DNA of 64,000 nt from Cytophagales bacterium (GCA_013297755.1 JAAFIH010000015.1:40942-104941); one strand, 5' to 3'; positions 18,201 through 25,531 are shown, counted from the stretch's first letter. Numbers and translations are program-made. Notes: generated by a model not told the origin, from the letters alone.

Positions 18201-19415
18201 GCTGCTCCTGCCAATAGTTTAATAGTGAGTGGAAGAATAGGAATAGGAACTACACTTCCTACTGGCACAAGCCCATTAATGGTTGAGCAAACAAATAATT
18301 TTGCAGAAGGTGTTTTTTATACCTACCATACTGGAACTACCAACTACAGTGCTATTGTATTAGGTCGTGCAAATGGTACGCAAGCTACACCAACAGCTAC
18401 ACAAAATACAAACAATTTAGGTGCTATTGTTTTTAGAGGGCATACAGGATCAGCTTTTCAAACTGCAGCAAGTCAAATTTACGCAGTTGCCGAAGAAAAC
18501 TTTACTGGAAGTTTTGGTGGTAGCAGCATAGTTTTTTCTACCGTAGCAAAAAATACAGCTGCAGTATCTAACGAAAAAATGAGACTTTCTGAAAACGGAA
18601 ATTTAGGCATTGGAACAAATGCTCCAAGTACTACATTAGCCGTTGCTGGTGCTATTACAGTAGATCATAGTAGTTTAAATGATGGTACCTCTGGATTATT
18701 TCCAACTACAGCTCTGCGTTTTGGTAGTGGTGCTGGCGAAGGAATCTCTTCTAAAAAAACAGTTGGTGGAAATGTCAATGGTTTAGATTTTTGGACTAGT
18801 ACTGTAAATAGAATGAGTATTACAAATGCTGGAAATGTGGGAATAGGAACATCCGCACCAAACATAAAACTTGATGTTCGAGGCACTAATCTTACTGCTA
18901 CTACGGCAGCTAGAGAAAATATTTTGCAAGTCGGTGCTACCGATGCCGCAACTCCTTTAGTAGTTCGTATGGGAGTAAAAACAGATGCTACCCCAATAAA
19001 TAGATATGGGTTTATAGAAGCTTTAGATACTGGACCGCAAAGCCTTATATTGCAACCACAAGCTGGAAATGTAGGAATTGGTGCTACTTTTGCTGGCTCT
19101 ACTTTGCACGTTAATGGTTCTTTGCAATATTCAGCTATAACTTCAGTTACAGGCACTCCATATAATATTACACAAACCGATGCTATAATAGTTAGAAATA
19201 GTAATGCTACACCTTATACCTTTAACTTACCAATAATATCAGTTGCAATTATAGGCAGAATGTATTATATTTTAAATCCAAACCCAACTGCTGGTGGTAC
19301 AATTACTATTACATCTACAGGTGGTAGTACTATTACTGGTACAGTAACGGCTGTACCAATAAATGGAGGTAGAACGTGTATTTGTACCTCAGCAACTACT
19401 TGGCATTGTTGGTAA
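15273..19415 (+). CDS. Secreted tail-fibre-like protein with GIGT repeats and YadA-like head motifs
   Basis: 1380 aa. Residues 1-21 are a signal peptide ending STNAQ. From about residue 145 to the end there are some twelve repeats of the form NVGIGTNAPT..LHV, the motif seen in phage tail fibres and in large secreted Bacteroidota proteins ahead of S74-type chaperone domains. Near residues 880-940 the run GNNNIALGNGS / NTSGSDNIFMGNNAG resembles the head repeats of YadA-like trimeric adhesins. No S74 peptidase motif and no T9SS sorting domain is seen; the C-terminus ends with a Cys-rich CICTSATTWHCW. A trimeric, fibre-like surface or extracellular structure is inferred. A REP-like palindrome begins 3 bp after the stop. 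Confidence 0.8.
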   Translation: MKTKNYLFFYLFILGIASTNAQVQLDATGSGNAFVVTYPAVIVSAPSGGIEFTFKANHAVTGPATLQLNSTPAKPIFKNFDKPLETGDIKAGHFVRVIYDNSSGGSWQMVSSSANPLPSGAISGSGTTNGVAFFSDNSTITANGANLSWDNVNRRLGIGTNNPIQALHIRQPNAVAVIERTANGNWASTDFVPSGALSAANPRWSHGMMGGQAYYTIQTNDGATNIPRLLISTDGNVGIGTNIPSTDRLEVRNGNLILSNSGTAGELRLLEPSAAGTNYNAFRTDVQAANITYTLPTTSPTVNQVLAAGAITPTNLTWTTPTGVSGTGTNGNVPFWTGANSLGNNNSFFWDNTNNYLGIGTNTPNNSIHLKRANAVMIIEKTSNANWATIDWTPAGTIAPGNMIWTTGLLGGTNYYSIETFDGGIKSPRMVMLNNGNTGFGTYNPNAALHIVGNSTTTGLAMMQNAQIASLTNGVLSVNGTGNVVLAPALGDNLGNHTATTQIQATLGSAAAPSYSFIGNLNTGMFRVDVDAVSLVAGGNFGLTLRNGDNVGIGSQASNPQAQLDVWEELSNTNSITTVARLTATSTGTPVPGFGAGIGFRLEDNNNVLPQIGDIFYRWSNIAGSTASGTYKSDFAIRTLDQAANGSSLERLTVLYNGNVGIGTNAPTAQLHLVKNVQNNLIIENTLNSSKVSLIAGSGAPGLEFSSTLGMAFIANGNPNIGLGTGIVRMYINGTSGNIGIGMGTNLAPTERLVVVGNTSVTGNSTISGTMVSTNARVTSLSTSGAVFADTNGDLFVSTSSGANAWTVNGTNIQPTNTTYNLNLLTTSNVYAIANQPVLRRNGNSIFLGNSTAVVGDNNLLYGSAVSAGITGANNIIFGPSAGTANTSGSDNIFMGNNAGKNNTTGNNNIALGNGSGPSGSGFVNSISLGQNAIVNASNTMVIAPSITSVGIGTLAPKNQLDVFGNIAIGTYAGVNAAPANSLIVSGRIGIGTTLPTGTSPLMVEQTNNFAEGVFYTYHTGTTNYSAIVLGRANGTQATPTATQNTNNLGAIVFRGHTGSAFQTAASQIYAVAEENFTGSFGGSSIVFSTVAKNTAAVSNEKMRLSENGNLGIGTNAPSTTLAVAGAITVDHSSLNDGTSGLFPTTALRFGSGAGEGISSKKTVGGNVNGLDFWTSTVNRMSITNAGNVGIGTSAPNIKLDVRGTNLTATTAARENILQVGATDAATPLVVRMGVKTDATPINRYGFIEALDTGPQSLILQPQAGNVGIGATFAGSTLHVNGSLQYSAITSVTGTPYNITQTDAIIVRNSNATPYTFNLPIISVAIIGRMYYILNPNPTAGGTITITSTGGSTITGTVTAVPINGGRTCICTSATTWHCW

Positions 19416-19418
19416 GCG

Positions 19419-19451
19419 AGAAGTACTACTTTTTTAAAAAGTGGTACTTCT
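19419..19451. repeat. REP-like palindrome (AGAAGTACTAC type)
   Basis: 33 bp, AGAAGTACTACTTTTT paired with AAAAAGTGGTACTTCT; one T-G wobble in the stem. Begins 3 bp after the stop codon of the GIGT-repeat gene, so it could also act as a transcription terminator. Confidence 0.85.
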
Positions 19452-19473
19452 ATTTCCTTTGTTGCCAGTAACA

Positions 19474-19506
19474 AAAGATACCATCGCTCTAAGCGATGGT
19501 ATCTTT
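19474..19506. repeat. REP-like palindrome (AAAGATACCATCGCTC type)
   Basis: 33 bp, the same stem as at 14721 and 21164 with CTCTAAG in the loop. It is joined to the 19419 palindrome by TTTCCTTTGTTGCCAGTA, a linker also present between the palindromes at 21106 and 21164, so the pair is a composite unit. The following 19507-19887 holds the 21-bp tandem repeat and AT-rich sequence. Confidence 0.85.
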
Positions 19507-19566
19507 AAACTAGTAGTACAACTTCTAAAAAAAAACAGTATATTTATATTTGTAATTGCAATTACG

Positions 19567-19755
19567 GCATATCCAACGCTAACTATTGCGTATCTAACAC
19601 TAACTATTGTATATTCAACACTAACTATTGTATATTCAACACTAACTATTGCATATCCAACACTAACTATTGCATATCCAACGCTGACTATTGCATATCC
19701 AACGCTAACTATTGCATATCCAACGCTGACTATGGTATATTCAATACAAAATATA
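19567..19755. repeat. 21-bp tandem repeat, eight units plus a degenerate ninth
   Basis: Unit GCATATCCAACGCTAACTATT with point variants (GTATATTCAACACTAACT...). A frame through it reads YPTLTIA repeats, but there is no signal peptide, no conserved flank and no promoter, so I treat it as non-coding repeat DNA. 21 bp equals three heptamers, as in the 9643 repeat. Confidence 0.88.
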
Positions 19756-19887
19756 CTGAAATTATTAATTTAAATACTATAATCTTAAAAATTTTATAAT
19801 TTATCTATATTCTGTATTGCAATATTAAAAACATATTCTATTTTTATGTATTAATTAATATTATTCACATACATATAAACATCAATC

Positions 19888-20226
19888 ATGGCAAAATCAG
19901 TAAGAGTAAAAATAAGTAAAAGTCCAGAAAATATTTTAAATTTAGCAAAAATGGTAGCCGAAAAAAACATGCTACAAGGTCCAGCATCGCCACTAAACTC
20001 ATTAAATTGGAATTCACAAATGCCAAATATAGATAGAGCAATAGAATTTCACAAACAAGCCAAAGAATATCAACGCATGGCAGAACAAGCACACGAACAG
20101 CGAGATAATTTAATAAAACCATTAGATGATTTATTAAAACAAAGTCGAGATTTACTCAAAGCAGTATATCGCCACGAACCTAAAAAACTAGGCGAGTTCG
20201 GGTATACGGTAAATGATACGGTGTAA
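19888..20226 (+). CDS. Small coiled-coil protein of unknown function
   Basis: 112 aa. The N-terminus MAKSVRVKISKSPENILNL and the ending KKLGEFGYTVNDTV match a widespread but uncharacterised Bacteroidota family. Between them, residues 48-105 are rich in heptad-spaced Leu/Ile and charged residues (RAIEFHKQAKEYQRMAEQ, LDDLLKQSRDLL), predicting one long helical hairpin or coiled coil. No membrane segment or catalytic motif is seen. It is isolated between repeat DNA on the left and REP-like palindromes at 20235 and 20284 on the right. Members of this family often occur next to repeats or fibronectin-type proteins, but I know of no function. Confidence 0.75.
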   Translation: MAKSVRVKISKSPENILNLAKMVAEKNMLQGPASPLNSLNWNSQMPNIDRAIEFHKQAKEYQRMAEQAHEQRDNLIKPLDDLLKQSRDLLKAVYRHEPKKLGEFGYTVNDTV

Positions 20227-20234
20227 GCATAACT

Positions 20235-20267
20235 AGAAGTACCACTTTTATAAAAAGTGGTACTTCT
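20235..20267. repeat. REP-like palindrome (AGAAGTACCAC type)
   Basis: 33 bp perfect-stem palindrome, AGAAGTACCACTTTT and complement, starting 8 bp after the stop of the 112-aa gene. Confidence 0.88.
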
Positions 20268-20283
20268 TTATTCAGTAGCAGCC

Positions 20284-20316
20284 AGATATACCACTTTTTT
20301 AAAAAGTGGTATATCT
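20284..20316. repeat. REP-like palindrome (AGATATACCAC type)
   Basis: 33 bp perfect palindrome, same arms as at 14863. Compared with the 20235 copy, the outer stem changed from AGAAG/CTTCT to AGATA/TATCT, i.e. by paired substitutions. It lies 32 bp before the RAYT start. Confidence 0.88.
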
Positions 20317-20348
20317 AATTTAAAAAAATCAGTAAAACATTTACAATC

Positions 20349-20990
20349 ATGAAAGAAGACTTTTACCCTCCCCTGTTCGAAAACGAATTTTACCATATCT
20401 ACAACCGTGGCAATAACCGAGAAAATATTTTTTACACCCACGAAAACTATCTTTATTTCCTCCGCAAATACGATGAATATCTTTCTCCTTTTGTAGAAAC
20501 ATACAGCTATTGTCTATTACCCAATCATTTTCATTTGTTGGTTAGGGTTAAAACTAAAGAGAACGTTGAAGCGGCAGCCAGACTTTCCAAGTTTTTAAAA
20601 CTTGGAAAGTCTATCTTAGAAACAGACCTTATTATCTCCGAAGCATTTAGAAGGTTTTTTATGTCCTACGCTAAGTCCATCAACAAACAACAAGCTCGCA
20701 CAGGTAGCCTATTTCAAAAAAACTTCAAAAGAAAACACATTACCAGCGAAAGCTATTTTTCATCTGTCATACATTATATACACGCCAATCCACAACTGCA
20801 TGGCATCTGTGCCGATTACAAAACGTATGCCTATAGCTCTTACAACAGCCATACAGCCGACAAACCAACCAAACTAAATCGCAAAGAAGTACTAGATTGG
20901 TTTGGAGGAAGTGATGGATACATTAAATTTCATGAAGCCAATTATAGTGCGATAAAAGATAAAAGAGAGTTTATGATAGAAGATGATTAG
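20349..20990 (+). CDS. REP-associated tyrosine transposase (RAYT, IS200/Y1 superfamily)
   Basis: 213 aa, close to the usual length of Bacteroidota RAYTs. The N-terminal YHIYNRGNNRENIF (about 16-29) is the family start, the HUH metal/nuclease motif is LLPNHFHLLVRV near 57-68, and the catalytic tyrosine is in SVIHYIHANP near residue 142. NKQQARTGSLFQKNFKRK and the ending KLNRKEVLDWFGG are also typical. RAYTs nick single-stranded palindromic REP sequences. REP-like palindromes lie within 32 bp upstream, 8 bp downstream and inside the gene (20580-20612), so this enzyme is the natural candidate for their mobility. There is no second ORF (tnpB) and no IS ends enclosing the gene, as expected for a domesticated RAYT. 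Confidence 0.9.
   Translation: MKEDFYPPLFENEFYHIYNRGNNRENIFYTHENYLYFLRKYDEYLSPFVETYSYCLLPNHFHLLVRVKTKENVEAAARLSKFLKLGKSILETDLIISEAFRRFFMSYAKSINKQQARTGSLFQKNFKRKHITSESYFSSVIHYIHANPQLHGICADYKTYAYSSYNSHTADKPTKLNRKEVLDWFGGSDGYIKFHEANYSAIKDKREFMIEDD
20580..20612. repeat. REP-like palindrome inside the RAYT coding sequence
   Basis: 33 bp: AGACTTTCCAAG, centre TTTTTAAAA, CTTGGAAAGTCT. It has the same length, AG start and T-run/A-run centre as the intergenic palindromes but a different stem. It is in frame (11 codons, RLSKFLKLGKS) and falls between the HUH motif and the conserved SEAFRRFF segment. Confidence 0.85.
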
Positions 20991-20997
20991 GGTTGCT

Positions 20998-21030
20998 AGC
21001 AGTACCACTTTTTTAAAAAGTGGTACTGCT
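20998..21030. repeat. REP-like palindrome (AGCAGTACCAC type)
   Basis: 33 bp perfect palindrome starting 7 bp after the RAYT stop. Its outer stem is AGCAG/CTGCT, another paired variant of AGAAG/CTTCT. Confidence 0.88.
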
Positions 21031-21045
21031 CTGCTACAAACCAGT

Positions 21046-21087
21046 CTTTCCAAATTGCAAGTATGAAGCAATCAAAATTTGGAAAGT
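21046..21087. repeat. Inverted repeat with long loop (CTTTCCAAATT)
   Basis: CTTTCCAAATT and AATTTGGAAAG separated by a 20-bp loop. The arms share CTTTCCAA with the palindrome inside the RAYT gene, so it may be a decayed relative. Confidence 0.65.
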
Positions 21088-21105
21088 TTTTTAAAAAAGA
21101 TTTTC

Positions 21106-21138
21106 AGAAATACCACTTTTTAAAAAAGTGATATTTCT
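21106..21138. repeat. REP-like palindrome (AGAAATACCAC type)
   Basis: 33 bp, AGAAATACCAC paired with GTGATATTTCT (one mismatch). Followed by the CTTTGTTGCCAGTA linker and the 21164 palindrome, repeating the 19419-19506 arrangement. Confidence 0.85.
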
Positions 21139-21163
21139 ACTTCCTTTGTTGCCAGTAATAAAT

Positions 21164-21190
21164 GATACCATCGCTCAAAGCGATGGTATC
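21164..21190. repeat. REP-like palindrome (GATACCATCGCTC type)
   Basis: GATACCATCGCTC, AAA region, and complement; same stem as 14721 and 19474. It is the rightmost member of the family in the window. 21191-21397 is AT-rich with nothing recognisable. Confidence 0.85.
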
Positions 21191-21397
21191 TTTGAACCAA
21201 GAACTAAATGAATAGATGTCGCCATAAATAGCTGGTTTTAAGAAATTTTCTTTATAACTTCAAAATTTTATTTTCAATAAAATATTTAATCCAACAACCA
21301 AACTTTATCTTTGCAATAATAAAATTAAATTTTATATTTTTTTTATGTTATAAAAAACCAATTTATTACTATTAAAATATATTACCAATCATTCAAT

Positions 21398-23173
21398 TTG
21401 AAAGCATTAGCATCAACCAATAAATATTTATATAAGTACAAGTATTATCTTTTTGGAGGTATATTTTTTGTTACATTGGCCAATATTTTTGCAGTAATTC
21501 CTGCCCAAGCAGTTCGCAATACCATTGATATTGTGGCCGAAACGGTAACATTGTATCCATTTTTTTCTAATACAAACATCGAAAAAACTTATTACCATTT
21601 TTTTACAAAAAGTGTCATTTATTACGGTATTTTAATTGTAGGCATGGCCATTATCAGGGGTGTTTTTATGTTTTTGATGCGTCAGACCCTAATTGTGATG
21701 TCTAGACACATAGAATTTGACCAAAAAAATGAAATATATGCACATTATCAAACATTGCCATTGCAATTTTATCGACAAAACAATACTGGCGATTTGATGT
21801 CGCGCATCTCAGAAGATGTGTCAAAAGTTAGAATGTATTTTGGCCCTGCCATTATGTATGGCCTCAATATGATAACCATGTCTATAATATGTGTTAGTTT
21901 TATGTTTTCTATTCATCCGAAACTTACTTTTTGGGCATTGTTTCCTTTACCGTTTTTATCGCTAACTATTTATTATGTCAATGGATTGATAGAAAAGCGG
22001 TCGTCTGCTATTCAGAAAAGTTTATCTCAAATCTCAAGTTTTGTTCAAGAGGCTTTTTCGGGCATTAGAGTTATAAAATCGTTTGCCAAAGAAAAAGATT
22101 CTGAAGTAAGATTTGCGGCCGAAGCCGATAATTATTATAACAAAAATATGGAATTGGTAAAAGTAAGTTCTATATTTTCGCCTGCCGTAGTGGCGTTGGT
22201 AGGATTTAGCATTTTGATTGTGGTGTATGTTGGTGGAAATGAGGTGATTAATGGAAATATTACTGCTGGCAATATCATAGAATTTATTATGTATATAGCC
22301 ATGCTTACTTGGCCATTTACCTCTTTGGGGTGGGTTTCTAGTATCGTTCAGCGAGCCGAAGCCTCTCAAAAACGTATAAATGAATTTTTAATGACTACAA
22401 CATCAATAGTTTCTGAAAGTAATATAAAGCAAAATATAGGTGGTAAAATTAGGTTTGAAAATGTAACATTAAAATATCAAGAATCTGGTATTGTGGCTTT
22501 GCAAAAACTCAATTTTGAGATACAAAAAAATACATCAGTAGCTATTTTGGGTAGTACTGGTTCTGGCAAAAGCTCTTTGGCAAATCTTATCTGTAGGCTT
22601 TATGATACCACAGAAGGAAACATTTTTATTGATGACATAGATATAAAATCTTACAATATTGAAACGCTAAGATCCCAAATTGGATATGTACCTCAAGATG
22701 TGTTTTTGTTTTCAGATTCAGTAAGAAATAATATTTCATTTGGATCTAATTTTAGCGATTCAGAAATTGAATTAGCATCTCAAAAAGCCGATTTACATCC
22801 AAATATTATTGATTTTAAAGATGGCTACCAAACTATCATGGGCGAACGAGGCATAACACTTTCTGGAGGCCAAAAACAGCGTTTATCCATAGCTAGAGCT
22901 ATTATTCGTCACCCAAAAATCTTAATTTTAGACGACAGTCTTTCTGCCGTAGACACCCATACCGAAAATACTATTTTGGATAATCTAAAAGAAATTATGG
23001 TTGATAAAACCACCATAATTATTTCACATAGAGTATCATCTGCCAAACTAGCCAATCTAATTATGATACTAGAAAATGGTAAGATTGTAGAAAAAGGAAC
23101 TCATACAGAATTGTTGCAAATCAAAGGTATATATGCCAACATGTATGACAAACAGATGCAATCAAATACCTAA
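21398..23173 (+). CDS. ABC exporter, fused permease and ATPase (MsbA/MdlA type)
   Basis: 591 aa with TTG start. Residues 1-320 form the six-helix exporter membrane domain (KYYLFGGIFFVTLANIFAV near the start; WPFTSLGWVSSI near 305). The ATPase has Walker A GSTGSGKSS near 383-391, Q-loop YVPQDVFLFS near 431, signature LSGGQKQRLS near 487 and Walker B ILILDDSLSAVD near 507. The residue after the Walker B Asp is Asp, not the usual catalytic Glu, a change seen in one half of heterodimeric exporters such as MdlA. No second ABC gene is adjacent. Substrate (lipid, drug or peptide) cannot be told; ABC exporters of this type are common single genes in Bacteroidota. Confidence 0.9.
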   Translation: MKALASTNKYLYKYKYYLFGGIFFVTLANIFAVIPAQAVRNTIDIVAETVTLYPFFSNTNIEKTYYHFFTKSVIYYGILIVGMAIIRGVFMFLMRQTLIVMSRHIEFDQKNEIYAHYQTLPLQFYRQNNTGDLMSRISEDVSKVRMYFGPAIMYGLNMITMSIICVSFMFSIHPKLTFWALFPLPFLSLTIYYVNGLIEKRSSAIQKSLSQISSFVQEAFSGIRVIKSFAKEKDSEVRFAAEADNYYNKNMELVKVSSIFSPAVVALVGFSILIVVYVGGNEVINGNITAGNIIEFIMYIAMLTWPFTSLGWVSSIVQRAEASQKRINEFLMTTTSIVSESNIKQNIGGKIRFENVTLKYQESGIVALQKLNFEIQKNTSVAILGSTGSGKSSLANLICRLYDTTEGNIFIDDIDIKSYNIETLRSQIGYVPQDVFLFSDSVRNNISFGSNFSDSEIELASQKADLHPNIIDFKDGYQTIMGERGITLSGGQKQRLSIARAIIRHPKILILDDSLSAVDTHTENTILDNLKEIMVDKTTIIISHRVSSAKLANLIMILENGKIVEKGTHTELLQIKGIYANMYDKQMQSNT

Positions 23174-23191
23174 TAAATATTACTTTATTTT

Positions 23192-23572
23192 TTATTTATT
23201 TTTGTATTCAATACCTGAGAAAAAATACAACATCAACACTCGAGAATACCTAAAATTGAAAGGCATAGTTACCAACGAAACACCAATGACCAAAGCAGTG
23301 AGCGTATATACATGCAAATCAAACAAAATATTGGCACCCAAGCCCACCACAAGCAAAATTGCTACATTGAAAGCATAGCTAAAATACATGGCACCAGTAT
23401 AAAAACCAGGTTCAATCACAAAGTCTTGTCCACAATGAGTACAAGATTTGTGCATGGTGCTAAAATTCATCAAATTAAAACCTGAATACTCAAACAAATT
23501 AGCGTTTCTGCAATGGGGGCATTTTTGACCAACAAGACCCTGAAAAAATGTTTTTTTGAAATGATTTTCCAT
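23192..23572 (-). CDS. DUF983 family membrane protein
   Basis: 126 aa. Two CxxC pairs, CPHC near 18-21 and CTHC near 44-47, form a zinc-ribbon-like domain, followed by EPGFYTGAMYFSYAFN, the DUF983 signature, and two transmembrane helices (about 65-85 and 88-106). DUF983 proteins are widespread in Bacteroidota and Alphaproteobacteria; their function is not known, although some lie near cytochrome oxidase genes. It is convergent with the ABC exporter (18 bp gap) and no respiratory gene is near. Confidence 0.85.
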   Translation of the reverse strand: MENHFKKTFFQGLVGQKCPHCRNANLFEYSGFNLMNFSTMHKSCTHCGQDFVIEPGFYTGAMYFSYAFNVAILLVVGLGANILFDLHVYTLTALVIGVSLVTMPFNFRYSRVLMLYFFSGIEYKNK

Positions 23573-23680
23573 AACTTTAAATGTAGAAAATTAAATTAAG
23601 TTTTAGCTTCAATATTTCAACATTGCTACATTTTTTTAAGTTCCTTTTTTTGAAAATATTTAACTTTATAGATAAAAAAA

Positions 23681-23770
23681 CAATGTCGTTTACTTATAAA
23701 TCAGATTAGCCTTCAACTTTGCCTAATGACAAAGATAGAGGGAATAAAAAATGCTTAACTAAATGACATT
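23681..23770. mobile_element. MITE family 1, copy a (CAATGTCGTTTAC ends)
   Basis: Begins CAATGTCGTTTAC and ends CTAAATGACATTC, with the internal AGATAGAGGGAATAAAAAATG typical of this family. The central CTTTCTCC/GGAGAAAG stem is lost, so this is the most diverged of five copies. Confidence 0.7.
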
Positions 23771-24379
23771 CTATCTATAAAACATACTTCTTTATGTTTA
23801 GGTATTCAATTTTATCCAATCATTAATAGAGTTTGCAAAAAAGTAGCATGAAAGGGGAATTTCTCCAAACATCTATTCCTTATATACCCTCTCTTCTAGG
23901 CCAAACGATAGTTTTTATGAAAGGTTGTAAGTTGAAGCTAGATTTATGTTCTTGATAACAAATAGGAAGTATTTACAAATTTCATATACATCTACAAGGT
24001 CTTTTTTTTAAAAAATTAAGGTTAAAATAATTATACTCAAATAATTTAATTAATTTTAAAAAAAATTAAAGGCGTTTACAAAAACCATTTTTCCAAGACA
24101 GCCCCATTTCACTTTTGGTTTCTGAGATTTTCTTACACAAAGGATATGTTGGCGTTTTTGGATTTTAAGGTGTTTTTTAAAATTGCTTTTTTTTCATTTT
24201 AAATTTAATTTTGAAAGGAAAAATCTTAAAATCATCCATTCTTTTTATTCATTAGCTCTTCTTAGTAAAAAAAGTTTTGAGATACTAGGTTTGTTAGGTT
24301 AAGGGTTAGGTTTTTGAAATAAAATAAATGCTTTTTTAGGTTTACTAATGAAGTTTTTTAAGTAAGTTTTTGTATATAA
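23771..24379. other. Long AT-rich intergenic region without recognisable gene
   Basis: About 600 bp, rich in stop codons in all frames. I see no RNA gene, no conserved frame and no strong hairpin. The part near 23840-23930 has a faint resemblance to 41753-41850 (CCTCTCTTCTA ... AAACGAT ... TTGAAGCTAG), which may be another decayed repeat. Confidence 0.5.
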
Positions 24380-25531
24380 ATGAAAGAATTAACTATTTTG
24401 ATGCCATGTTTAAATGAAGAGGAAACACTTCAAAAATGTATCGTCAAAGCAAATAAATTTTTAATAGATCATTCCATAGATGGAGAAGTCTTAATTGCAG
24501 ATAATGGAAGCACAGATAGTTCTATCGAAATTGCCCTTTCTAATCATGCAAAAGTAGTCAATATTGTTGAAAAAGGATATGGAAATGCCTTGATTGGTGG
24601 TATTTTAAGCTCAAATAGCAAATATGTGATTATGGGAGATTCTGATGATAGCTATGATTTTTCAGAACTAAATCCATTTTTGAACGAGCTAAGACTAGGT
24701 GCCGACTTGGTCATGGGCAATAGATTTAAAGGGGGGATCAAGCCAAATGCAATGCCTTTTTTGCATAAATACCTTGGAAATCCTGTACTTTCTTTTATTG
24801 GAAGACTTTTTTTTAAGGCCAAAATAGGAGACTTTCATTGTGGATTGAGAGGTTTTTCGAGAGAAAAAATGATTTCTTTACACTTAGGTTGCACTGGAAT
24901 GGAGTTTGCTTCAGAAATGATCGTAAAGGCTTCTTTGAATAATTACAAAATCAAAGAAGTACCTACAATTTTGTACCCTGATGGTAGAAGTCGCCCACCA
25001 CATCTGAGAACTTGGAGAGATGGCTGGCGGCATCTTAGGTTTTTATTAATGTTTAGTCCTAAATGGTTGTTTTTAATTCCAGGTATTCTTTTTTTTTCGA
25101 GTGGTTCTATTCTGACAAGCGTTTTATACTTCAATAGTTTAAAACTATCTTTTTTTGTATTAGATATTCATACCATGATATTTACTGCTTTGGCAGTAAT
25201 TCTTGGCTTTCAATTAATTTTTTTCTACTTATTTATAGATTTATATACTTATAAATTCAACCTAAAGCCAGTTTTTCATTCAAAGAATTTTATAAATTTT
25301 TTAGAAATGTATGCTTTGCCTTTTGGTTTAATTTTAACATTTATAAGTGTTTTTTTCTTACTAAATCTCTTTTATACTTGGAAAATTATTAACTTTGGAC
25401 CAATTTACAACCCAATACCAAGTGTAAAATTAGCATTAGTTACTTTTTTGTTTTTCATTACAGGTGTTCAAACTATATTTAATACGTTTTTTTTAGGTAT
25501 ACTCAACATAAAAATTAATCAAAAAACATAA
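24380..25531 (+). CDS. Glycosyltransferase family 2 with membrane domain (dolichyl-phosphate-mannose-synthase-like)
   Basis: 383 aa. The catalytic GT2 domain covers about 1-230: LTILMPCLNEEETL at 4-17, ADNGSTDSS near 40, and the DXD-like GDSDDSYDF near 90. GLRGFSREK and the downstream RPPHLRTWRDGWRHL match polyprenyl-phosphate glycosyltransferases. The C-terminal 150 residues hold four hydrophobic helices. Such enzymes make a polyprenyl-phosphate sugar donor used on the outer face of the inner membrane, which fits the GT39-like protein encoded at 26451. It is followed 12 bp later by a methyltransferase. Confidence 0.85.
   Translation: MKELTILMPCLNEEETLQKCIVKANKFLIDHSIDGEVLIADNGSTDSSIEIALSNHAKVVNIVEKGYGNALIGGILSSNSKYVIMGDSDDSYDFSELNPFLNELRLGADLVMGNRFKGGIKPNAMPFLHKYLGNPVLSFIGRLFFKAKIGDFHCGLRGFSREKMISLHLGCTGMEFASEMIVKASLNNYKIKEVPTILYPDGRSRPPHLRTWRDGWRHLRFLLMFSPKWLFLIPGILFFSSGSILTSVLYFNSLKLSFFVLDIHTMIFTALAVILGFQLIFFYLFIDLYTYKFNLKPVFHSKNFINFLEMYALPFGLILTFISVFFLLNLFYTWKIINFGPIYNPIPSVKLALVTFLFFITGVQTIFNTFFLGILNIKINQKT

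Noticed and set aside
18665..19156. 163-codon minus-strand frame in the GIGT-repeat gene
   Set aside because: Antisense shadow of a long repetitive gene rich in stop-free codons on the other strand.
19441..19773. 110-codon frame through the 21-bp repeat (YPTLTIA)
   Set aside because: Starts inside a REP-like palindrome and consists mainly of the tandem repeat; judged non-coding.
23773..24379. Possible RNA gene or fragmentary protein gene in the long gap
   Set aside because: No cloverleaf, no compensatory stem and stops in every frame; only AT-rich DNA with faint repeat-like similarity to 41753-41850.
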